This document shows positions 1 to 9,876 of a DNA stretch of 64,000 nt, in pieces. A model generated the notes under the pieces. That model was given only the letters and a program-made list of their open reading frames with translations, ran no database searches and was not told where the DNA came from. The stretch's first letter is position 1; every line of letters begins with the position of its first letter. Source of the stretch: Lunularia cruciata. Its lineage: Eukaryota; Streptophyta; Marchantiopsida; Lunulariales; Lunulariaceae. The stretch covers positions 40,901,034-40,965,033 of the forward strand of contig OX419762.1 in NCBI GenBank assembly GCA_948567375.1. Reading direction: 5' to 3'. A program made the translations under genes and the position numbers.

Positions 1-1
1 C

Positions 2-1183
2 ATCCCCATTGTTGCTTCTAAGTTTGGGAAAACTCTAGGTTGTTTACACTTTAACTTTGTCTCACTATCATGGAAGTTATCAAACTTTTCTTCTCCTCCT
101 CCATGCAGTTGTCTTCACCATCCAGGTTTCATTAACCTGTAACATGGACATGTCATTACAGTTTTGCTTCAGATTTTACCTTCCTCCAACATATCACTTC
201 TCTTCTCCAGAGGAACCAAGTTTGGTATTTGCCCACCTCTCCCCCCTCTACTTTCATTGCTATCCAAACTTGCATTCGCAACTTTGCTCTTTCTTATGAA
301 GCTACACTGGGCACCAAAGGTACTTTTGACCAATGGAAAGTCATCTTTTTACAAAAAGTTAAAACTTTTACTGAATCTCCCTCCCATTTCAGACAATTTC
401 AATGCTGTAGATCCGATCTTCCTTTCTCCTCATGATAGAAAACTTCTTGCTCGTTGCAAGTCCCATTTCATTGTTACTTATATGTACAAGTGTCCTAACA
501 ATTTTGTATTTGTTTGTAGACAATTTTACATTCAAACTTTACTCAATGAGCTTCATTCTCCCTCGGCTACCTATAAACACCCATGGATTCCTCAAACCCA
601 GCTCTTACTTACTCACCACAGTTTCAATACCTCTCAGGGATTTCGCACTTCCAAGGATTCCGAGAAACTCCCCTACTTCTGCTGTGCTTGGAAATTCCAT
701 AAGTCTCTTGTTGTTCCTAGGTTCATTGCTGCAGGATACTCTACTTCCTTTTCTGAACTTTCTCGCTGGCTAAGCTCCTTCTTCAAAGCACTGATACCTT
801 CTGCAAAAGACCTTCAGAGGAATGAATTCTTACGCGTGGGGCTGATGGTCGACTCTAGCCGGATCTTGGATGACTCTTGTAGAGTTCCCGTTTTACTTGA
901 GAAGGTGCAAAGATTACGCAAGACAAGATCCTCTACTCCCCCAGACTCTGGTTTGCAGAAGACTCCTGCCACCCTGGAGAAAGTTCTTTTTCAAAGTCTT
1001 GATTTCATCACCCTTTATACAAAGATCCACCTCCATGATCTCAAAACAAGGCTGTCTACTCTCATCAGATCTATTTTCCATTACAGGTTCACTCTGAATA
1101 GGGGAACTGTGTTGCTTGTTGAGACCTCTACACTTGACTCCAAATATAGATGGCTTAAAAACAGAAACAATGTTTCTCAATAG
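2..1183 (+). pseudogene. Degenerate reverse-transcriptase fragment, Penelope-like type
   Basis: One frame reads from the left edge to a stop at 1181-1183 with a single internal stop (TAA 140-142). It carries blocks I know from Penelope-like and related non-LTR reverse transcriptases: an HGHVIT-type block just after the stop (about 143-160), KCPNNFVFVC followed by YIQTLLNEL (about 490-550), a WKFHK...RFIAAGYSTS block (about 690-750, the 'PKxHK...RFIA' motif), and SLDFITLYTKI (about 995-1025), which corresponds to RT motif A with its catalytic Asp. The downstream catalytic box (xxDD) and any endonuclease are absent, so the copy is truncated at its 3' end. The assignment rests on remembered family motifs; the exact clade is uncertain. 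The 339-codon ORF starting at 164 is the longest intact piece. Confidence 0.6.
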
Positions 1184-1500
1184 GCAAAACACTTCTAACT
1201 TTGGTCACATCAAGACAATCTCTCTCCCTCATGTTCTTTCAGACATTTCCTTCAAATGTAAATTAGGGATTATACAATCAGAGTGTGTTAGATATAGATG
1301 AATATGTAATTCCAAAAAGTCATACCTTTCAGCTTGTATGAAACTTACAAATAGCCTTGTCTCTGAAATTACTCCCTTCACCTGATCTAGAAAAATTTTT
1401 GCTGCCTTACAAATGGAAAAAAGTATCCATGGTTACCATGGGCTTAGTATCTATAGAGATTTAAGAACATCTGTTCTTTCTGCCAGGCAGGGAGTTCATG
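1184..1500. other. Spacer between RT fragment and repeat block
   Basis: AT-rich sequence with no supportable gene. It may be decayed continuation of the reverse-transcriptase element, since a short open stretch continues in another frame to 1301. I see no catalytic RT box, poly-A tail or target-site duplication that would mark an element end. Confidence 0.4.
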
Positions 1501-1509
1501 TTCGAGCCC

Positions 1510-4500
1510 ACCAATAGTTTTTCCCATAGGCTTGCATACCATATTGTTGTACGGGAGTTCTACTTGACTTCTGAACTTGAATTAATACTGTCTACCACTA
1601 TTTTCATTCACATACGGTTTTGGTTTTCTGCCATGTGGTCTTTGAAAGTTTGCTTATGACATGTGGGCTTTTGCTTATGGACACCCCCCGGGCCCCACCT
1701 TGTCCATCACTTCATCCGAGACAGATTTTGCCTCTTTTCTTTGCCCTTTCCTGTGATGCTCTAGGTCCTTTCAGGATTTTCCTTGCTTCTCTGTTCTTTC
1801 CTTTTAACACTTCGCTTTTGCTTTTCCTGTTTGAGTTGACTCATCCCTTCGTGTGCAGCGCTGATGTTTCTTGCTCCCCTCTTGCATCACTAACTAACCT
1901 CTTCTTGACAATTTCTCATTGCTGTGTCTTGGATTTTCTCTCTACTAATGAATGTTTGTGATTTCAGGGATCCATCAGGTATGTCTCTATTTCTTCCCTC
2001 CTCTTACTCATGTGGATTCTTTTCTTTCTTGCCTGATCTTCATCATGCGGCTGAGACTCCTGCCCTTATTTATGTGCCTGCACTTCTGCTTGCCCTTGCT
2101 TTCCACACTCCCATTTCTGTTCTTCTGTTTTTTTCTACATTCCCACTACTTATGAGCGGCACTTTAGGGGAGCAACGAGTCTGCCTTGGCACTTGTGAGT
2201 TTTTGAGCAGAAACTCGGTATGAGGGGTACTGACAATTGCTCAGCTACTTCAGCACTACGTGAGGCACTGATGAAGTCGCAGGTGTTTTCATGAAGGTTT
2301 ACTATTGCCGCCTTCTGCTTCCCTTTGCTGTTTAGTGTCTCAGGACTCAAGCATTCATAGTGCTTGTTGCAATATACTTATATCCTGTCCTCTTTCGCTT
2401 CACCCTCGTTACCCTGTCACACTTCAACATGTCTCTGCAGCCACACCATACAATAGCTCTCGCATTGTTCCACTCCTCCATTCCCCAGCTAATTCCCTCC
2501 CTATTAACTTTCCTTCGCTTTGCTTGATTCCTGGTTCAACCTCTCATGTCTACAGTGTTCCTACCTGACTCCAGCCCACGTTTTTCATTTTCATTGTTCA
2601 CGCACTGCTTACTGGCAGTCTATTACATAACGTTTCCTATTCTCGCAGTGGTTTGCATAGATGTTCTTGATTTCACGTTGTTTACTTGCTGGCCAACTGT
2701 TATTCTCAATTTGTTTCAATTATGCCTTTGCTTCAGGTTACATTCGATGCATTCTGCCTTATGGATTTATCACTACTCTAGCTTTGTGAATCATGTACAT
2801 CTTGCCTACCAATCATTTGCATTTTATGAGTTCCGGATAACCTGTTCCCAGAACGGCTTCTGTTCTCATATACCTATATATATCATGCCTTGGCTTTATT
2901 ACTCATCTCGATTTGCTCATTATCATGTTTACATTTCTTATGCACTTGTTCAGTTCTGGATCCCCCGTTCTTCAAACGGCTCCTGCTGTCATGTCCTAAA
3001 TATCATGCCTTGGCACTCATGAGCTTTCGAACAGAAACTCAGTTCAAGAGGTACTGACATTCGCCCAGCTACGTCTGCACTACGTTTGGCACTGATGAAG
3101 TCATCCAGGCTTCCGGGGAGGCTTACTATGACCGCCTTCTGCTTCCTTCAGCTGCTTTAGTGTTTTAGGACTCATCTGTCCATAGCACATGTTGCGATAT
3201 ACTCTATCCAGTTCTCTAACACTGCGCTCTACTTCTCCGTTCTTGATCTGCCTGACTCGATTGTCGATTTCATGGCTTCTACACGATTCCCGAAGTCAGA
3301 TTAACGAAAGCTTTCTCGTCTGGCTCGTTAGGTCGTTTTTTGCTGTTGAGTTTTTTTTTTTTTTTTTTTCTTTCCTTTTTCTTCTCTACATGCGCTGTTT
3401 ATCTGTTACCGTTTATTCGATGCATGCTAGTGGTGTACAAGTGTTGCTCTTTAATTGTTTCTAGATGGCTTTTACTTCTGCTTACATTCGATCAGTTGTT
3501 TCCATTTCATCTCCTTTCCCCTGTTTTATACTAATTTCGTCTTGCACATTTTTTGTGTACGTTACTACATATCATGCATCTCATTTGCATTCAATGAGTT
3601 CTGGATCCCTCGTTCGTTGAACGGCTTCTTTCCTCATCTCTCAATATATATCATGCTCAATATATATATCATGAAGTGCACGCCTGCACTTTTGCTTGCC
3701 CTTGCTTTCCACATTTCCACCCCTGTTCTTTTTGACATTTCCCATTACTTTTGAGCGGCACTTTAGGGGAGCAACCGAGTTTACCTTGGCACTCATGATT
3801 TTTCGAGCAGAAACTCGGTATGAGGGGTACTGACAATTGCTCAGCTACTTCGGCACTGCGTGAGGCACTGATGAAGTCGCAGGTGTTTTCATGAAGGTTT
3901 ACTATGGCCATCTTCTGCTTCCCTTTGCTGTTTAGCGTCTCAGGACTCAAGCGTCCATAGCGCTTGTTGCGATATACTTTATATCCTGTCCTTTTTCGCT
4001 TCGCTCTCATTACCCTGTTACACGTCGACAGGTTTCTGCAGCCACACTATCCTATAGCTCTTACATTGTTCCATTCCCCAGCTAATTCCCTCCTTATTAT
4101 TTATCCTTCGCTCTTTGCCTGATTCATAGGACCTCTGGTGTATACAGTGTTCCTACTAGACTACAGCCCACGTTTTTTATTTTTATTGTACACGCACTGC
4201 TTACTGGCAGTCTTTTACATTGTGTTACCTATTTCTCGCAGTCGTTTGCATAGAGTTCTCGATTTCATGATGGTTTACTAGTCTGTTAGCCATATGTTAC
4301 TGTCAATTTGTTTCAATTATGCGTTTGCTTCAAGTTACATTCGATGCATTCTACATTGTGGATTTCTCACTATACTAGCATTGTGAATCTAGTACATTTT
4401 GGTTACCGATCATTTACACTAAAATGAGTTCTGGATAACCCGTTCCCAGAACGGCTTCTGTTCTGGGAACGGCTTCTGTTCTCGTATACCAATATATCAT

Positions 4501-5800
4501 GCTATTCATCATGTGCACCTCATGAGTTCTGGATAACCCGTTCCCAGAACGGCATCTGTTCTCATATACCTATATATCATGCTATTCCCGGAGGCCTGTA
4601 TACCATACTGTTGTTTGGGAGTCCTTGACTTCTGAATTCATATATATACTGTATGCTTCACCTTCACCTTCACCTTCATTCACTTCACCTCTGCTTTTCC
4701 CACTTCAGTTGACTCATTCCCTTCCCGTGCAGCGCTGAAGTTTTCTTGCTCCACTCTCGTCTCACTAGCGAACCTCTGCTTGACTCTTTCTCATTGTTGT
4801 GTCCTGGACTTTCTCTCTACTAATGAATGTTTGTGATTTCAGGGATCTATCAGGTATGCCTCGATTTCTTCCCTCATCTTTCTCATGTGGATTCTTTTCT
4901 TTCTGGACTGATCCTCATTATGCGGCTAAGACTTCAGCGCTTAAGTGTGTGCCTGCACTTTTGCTTGCCCTTGCTTTCCACACTTCCACCTCTGTTCATT
5001 TTGACATTCCCATTCCTTTTGAGCGGCACTTTAGGGGAGCAACCGAGTTTGCCTTGGCACTCATGAGTTTTCGAGCAGAAACTCGGTATGAGGGGTACTG
5101 ACAATGGCTCAGCTACTTCGGCACTGCACGAGGCACTGATGAAGTCGCAGGTGTTTTCGTGAAGATTTACTATGGCCGCCATCTGCTTCCCCTTTGCTGT
5201 TTAGCGTCTCAGGACTCAAGCGTCCATAGCGCTTGTTGCGATATACTTTATATCCTGTCCCTTTTCGCTGCGCTCTCGTTACCCTGTTACACTTCGACAG
5301 GTTTCTGCAGCCACACCATCCTATAGCTCTCGAATTGTTCCACTCCTCCATTCCCCAGCTAATTCCCTCTTTGCCTGATTCATGGGACCTCTGGTGTATA
5401 CAGTGTTCCTACCCGACTCCATCCCACGTTTTTTATTTTTATCGTTCATGCACTGCTTACTGGCAGTCATTTACGTAGCAGTACCTATTTCTCGCTGTTG
5501 TTTGCATAGAGTTCTCGATTTCATGGTGGTTTATTAGTCTGTTAGCCATATGTTATTCTCAATTTGTTTCAATTATGCCTTCTTCAAGTTACATTTGATG
5601 CATGCTACCTTATGGATTTCTCACTATTCTAGCATTGTCAATTATGTACATCTTGCTTATCTATCATTTGCACCTCATGAGTTCTGGATAACCTGTTCCC
5701 AGAACGGCATCTGTTCTCGTATACCTATATATCATGCTATTCGTCGTTTGGTACAAGTTTTTTCTTGTCATTGCCATTACTTTTGGGTTTTGAATTGCTG
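1510..5800. repeat. Block of noncoding direct repeats
   Basis: Several long segments recur in direct orientation. About 1520-2400 is repeated at about 4600-5300; for example the stretch around TTTCTCTCTACTAATGAATG occurs near 1935 and 4810. A unit beginning GAGCGGCACTTTAGGGGAGC is found at 2154, 3753 and 5021, with a diverged partial copy near 3005-3230. A segment ending in the palindromic GGATAACC-type core lies near 2700-2900, 4310-4500 and 5550-5740. The copies differ by scattered substitutions and indels, so the array is old. All ORFs here are short and not conserved between copies, so I read it as noncoding. The nature of the element (satellite-like array or decayed transposon) is not clear. 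Confidence 0.7.
4440..4472. repeat. Perfect 13-bp inverted repeat in the palindromic repeat core
   Basis: CCGTTCCCAGAAC (4440-4452) and its exact reverse complement GTTCTGGGAACGG (4460-4472) are separated by seven bases. The structure arises where the core motif is followed directly by a partial inverted copy. Other copies of the core have only the short CGTTC/GAACG stem. Confidence 0.85.
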
Positions 5801-5861
5801 CCGTTACATTATTTATCTGTAAACTGGGATCTGAATTATCAATTGTTCGTGTTATGGATAG

Positions 5862-6279
5862 ATTGGCAAGACTTATAGTCAACCTCCTGGTGAAGATAAA
5901 CTCTATTCTCAAGCAAGAACCATGCTTTATAGCTTGGGACTTCAAAAATATGAGAAGAATTTCAAGAAGGGCATGCTTACTGACTCGACGCTTCCACTAT
6001 TGAATGACAAGTAGGTATTCTTGCCATATACTTGTCTTGTAAACATTTGCTGGTTTCGTCTTAACAGCATGCTATTATCTGTGTTACTCAAAAGAACTTC
6101 CTCTGGATATCTCCTTGCTGGTACCCGGAAGTTTTGTGTTTTTGACGGAATTCGTCCTTCCCATGATAGTTATGGTTCTGATCACTAAGCATCTCTTGTG
6201 GATATTGTGCAGTGCCCTCAGAGATGTTCGAATTCCACCAGGACCGAGGCTTCTTATTCTTGATCATGTGAAAAGGTGA
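5862..6279 (+). CDS. SAM-domain protein, last two exons only
   Basis: Two exons, 5862-6010 and 6213-6279, join in phase across a 202-bp GT-AG intron and end at TGA 6277-6279. The encoded 71 residues include LGLQKYEKNFKKG, LTDSTLPLLND and ALRDVRIPPGPRLLILDHV, a sterile alpha motif of the plant type (the family of Arabidopsis SAM proteins such as At5g23680). SAM domains mediate protein-protein or RNA contacts; the partner of this one is unknown. The acceptor before 5862 shows more exons should lie upstream, but I recognise none in the 5.8 kb of repeats and RT remnant to the left. Either the 5' part lies beyond the window across a repeat-filled intron, or this is an orphaned gene end. Confidence 0.7.
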
Positions 6280-7857
6280 ACATTAGTGCGACAGGATTAC
6301 AAAAGTCCTCCAGTGGTGTACCCTAACCTATGCTAAGGGTAGACAAGTGTAGACAAGTAAATTGTTTGTTCAGAGCAGACCTGCAGGAGTATGTTTACCA
6401 CTAATATAGAGGGTAATAGTTCAAAGTGCTTTCACCGCAAAATGTCATTTCTTACTAGCCTTCTTCGTAATCAATGCAGAGGTCAAGTCTCAGCTGTTGT
6501 TTCCGATAAGCAATGAAGCAACTGTTATGGAGGTCATCTGTGACCGGAACTGAGCCGTGACTTTGCTGTGAAGTGGGAAGGGATGGCATTTCATTTTTGG
6601 CAGGTATAATTTGAGTTGTTGTATGTGATCCACCCACAAGTAAATTCTTTCATATACCTTGAGGAGAGGAGAAAGTTACTGTACATCATCATCACAAAAC
6701 ATGATCATGTTTTGCTGATGCCGCCCACCATCGTCCTTGTTTACATATGAGTAATTAGCTGTAAATCTTTCCTACAGATGGACTACAGCAAGACAACTTC
6801 TTGCAAATCATTTGTGAAGTAGCTTTGAGCAGCCAAGAACTTGCAATGTAGATCTAGCGTTTTGGCAATTGAGTTAGTACGCAACTCCGTTGCAGTTGGA
6901 GCAATACATTAGCCTGGGATTGTAGTTCCAGTCTAATTTAATGTCGTTAAGGTGAATTTGAGATCGTCATGTGTCACAACCGTGGAGTGTGCTCGAAATA
7001 GTGTTGATTTGCAGTGTTACTCGACGTGTGGAGCAGATGTTGAGAGCGTTCATTCAAGGAATGGCTTTACTTGTTCCGGACTATAATTGAAACATAGAAG
7101 TTATCCTCAGAAACTTGCTTTCTGCAAGTTCTGCGTTCAGGTCTGTTTACATCGCGTCTTGGGAGTTCTTGGATACTGGCTTCTACACTCCACGTAAATT
7201 CTTTTCAACTTTTGCCTCGCAGGGAAGCTTAACACGGACTTTTGGACCTTTACACTCCTAAAGCAAGATAGATGAGTTCGTATTTTATCCACCAACTCAA
7301 TACTATCGCAACTTGGAAATTCATTCTCATCAGTTCTTGTTTCCATAAGGTGCCGTTGTTTTGTCTACGTCGTGCCAGACTAAGGGCGTGGCTTGTTTCC
7401 TGAAATTTACGGTTCTGAGTGTTCGCTTCCTATTTCTTCTTGTCTTACAAGTCTACTGCTCCTGTGCATCGTTTGTTGGTTTTCACGTTGAACTGCCTCC
7501 GTCACAATCCATCCCAGCTTAGTTGCCTGTTGGTGGATCTCTTTTATTAGTTTGTGCAGTTGATGGGAAAGGTGTGTATAGACCGAGGACATTACTTCAA
7601 AAAGGATAAGTCTACGTCTTTATAAAAGGCGAGTAAAATCAACATTACACTTGAAAAGTAGTCTTTGAGATGTGGCATATGAGCTTTCTGTCATCTACTT
7701 CGCTCTTGAAGACTTGAGGTACTTTTGTGAGATATCATGGGGGTTCAAATTATGGAAATCAAATTGCCTAACTTCACTATAATAGCTCAAATCTGGCAGC
7801 ATGATTTTCCATGCGATCGCTTAGAGCGACTGTTCACAGGACTCATGTATGTTCCTA
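6280..7857. other. Intergenic region between SAM tail and unknown minus-strand gene
   Basis: This holds the probable 3' UTR of the SAM gene and the 3' flank of the minus-strand gene. Two minus-strand open stretches (7407-7592, 61 codons; 7137-7346, 69 codons) have no motif I recognise, and no clear splice pair joins them, so I do not call a gene. No repeat or transposon signature was seen. Confidence 0.4.
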
Positions 7858-9876
7858 TTAACTTCCGAGCCAGTCGTCTGTACTCAGGTTGTCCCCGTGG
7901 TCAAAGTCGTCGCCACCTTCGGACGGCTCTGCTGATGTTGGGACAAAATCTGAATTGTGCAGCGATTGGGGATCCGACGTTTTAACGACCTCCCACTGAT
8001 CTAACTTACGTAGTTCCTCAAGATCCCACCTCCTTGACCTGCAAACACAAACCAAAGCCCTGTGAATCTGGTACATGACCTCTCATTACTGGACCTACAA
8101 GTTTAGCACTTCTACTTTACCCTTGAGAAATGCTCTTGCATTGTGTTTTGTAAGTGTCTGCCTTCAGATATTCATGTGCAAACAGACTTTCTACCCGATT
8201 TAGACTTCGCGAGTCACACGAGTTACGCTTATATGTACCTGGAGCAGAAGGCATCACGAATGGATGCGCTAAAAGTCATCCTCAGCAATCACTGCAATTG
8301 AGGTTGGCTTGAAAAGTATGGAGGGTCTACATTATAAGGTTCAGATCTGAAGGTGCAGTTTAGTTCTGCAAAGAGTAAATTACCGCAAGTTGCTATAAAG
8401 CTGCACTTTTGCCGGCGTTTCTCGCCGGTACCAGTATTTGCGATATTCCTCTCTCCAAACCTCAATATCGTCTTTGTGTCTTCTATAGAATCGCTGGGTG
8501 TTGTTCTTGTCGTGGAAGACGCTTGATGTTCATCATACCAAACCAGGTGCGGTCAGGAAGTAAAGGTGCGGCCACTTTCAGTTGGTAAGAAGAAGTAGAG
8601 AAGAGTAGTGGATCTTGAAAGGGACCAAGGTGCATATGTTGCGAGGATTTAGGACCATATTAAAGACCTTCATTCTGCTATCTTGACAGTTAATGGAGCA
8701 TGACGGTGTGGTTAATGTTCAAGTTCATTTCCATTGAGAAGGGTTCAGGCTGGTTAAGGAATTCTTCCAATCAGAAGAAGAGAGTCATACTTCGCCGCTA
8801 ATCTCGCCTCCACCTCCGAAGATACGTCCGTCTGCGCACATAAATCCCAGCGTCCCAACTTTTCTGCCTGTTCCCACATCTGCGGCCTTGACCATATTGT
8901 ATGTGCCCTTCTTCTCTGATGTATCCAATACAAGTACTCACTATCAGAGAAGTAATCAGCAGTGCTCTGCTGTATATATCTTTTGCGTCAAAAGCTATTT
9001 GACACCGGACGCTTGGATGGTGAGAGCATGTAGAGCTTGAGTTGACATTTAAACGTGCATTACCAGATAATAAAACTCCTTCCCATCCTTCGGTTTTCCT
9101 ACGCGGTCGCCTATTTCTTTCGATAATAAAACTCTGGTTATTTCTACAACTAGTCGATGGCAAAGATGCTGCATCTAAGGTGCTGATCACACACAAACCC
9201 TTCCCCGCTGTGGTGTAGCGTGAATCGACCGTATGTCGACGTTAAAACCCTCTTAATTAATTGTAGATCTAACCAGCTCCTGAAGACCATGGCATGTTCG
9301 ACTACTACATTGATGAATTGAACGGTTCCCGAGTCAGGTCTCAACCAGCAAGGACAGATAACCTGCTTACCCTCGGAACTGGCGGATGGTAGAACACAGG
9401 ATGCACGATCTTAGGAAGCTTGGGAAGATACCAGCACTGCAATCGCCTGAGCTCCGGTATCATGTGTAGACGCGCAAGCGTACACAGGTTCCCAAGCGCA
9501 AAGTGACCTTCATCTCTAGTAAACGGCACGTACAACGGTGGTCCAGCTATACTCCATCTTCTTGGTGGTTTGAGACCAAATATGTCCGGGTTCTTTATCT
9601 CCTCCCAGATCCAATCATGTGCCTGACGTGCCTGCAGACAAGGACTCAAAATCACAGCATTTAGTGTACCAAGTAGAGGTGTAATCGAGCCCTGTTGATT
9701 ACCATCACATCGTCCATTTGACTGCCCAAGTATCTCGTTCCGTCATCAAACATCTGTAGAGTGAAGGGGCTTACTCGTGGAGATAAGACAGGCATAACTT
9801 TCTCCTTCCGTGCATAATTGACCTTTTCACCAAGACGACCAACCCTTTGCTGCATGACATTCGCTTCCATCGCCAT
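7858..9876 (-). CDS. Unrecognised 292-residue protein, five exons
   Basis: Five exons on the minus strand, in transcript order 9876-9703, 9631-9371, 8915-8791, 8521-8384 and 8038-7858, join through GT-AG introns with matching phases into an open frame of 292 codons ending TAA. The ATG at 9876 sits in a good context (AAAATGGCG). The product is rich in Trp, Arg and Pro, with segments such as AHDWIWEEIKNPDIFGLKPP, WYLPKLPKIVHP, PQMWEQAEKLGRWDLCAQ and DIEVWREEYRKYW, and an acidic, Ser-rich C-terminus (EGGDDFDHGDNLSTDDW). I see no signal peptide, membrane span or known domain. It is transcribed away from the dynein gene, 2.9 kb distant; a role in sperm or cilia would be a guess from position only. 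The acceptor at 8522 (CATCAAG) and the choice of the first donor are the least certain splice sites. Confidence 0.62.

Noticed and set aside
914..1192. Minus-strand frame of 92 codons
   Set aside because: Shadow of the reverse-transcriptase frame on the plus strand.
1620..3534. Many plus-strand frames rich in Phe, Ser and Leu
   Set aside because: They come from T/C-rich repeat sequence, are not conserved between repeat copies and show no domain.
7137..7592. Possible small minus-strand gene of two exons
   Set aside because: No recognisable motif and no convincing splice pair joins the two open stretches.
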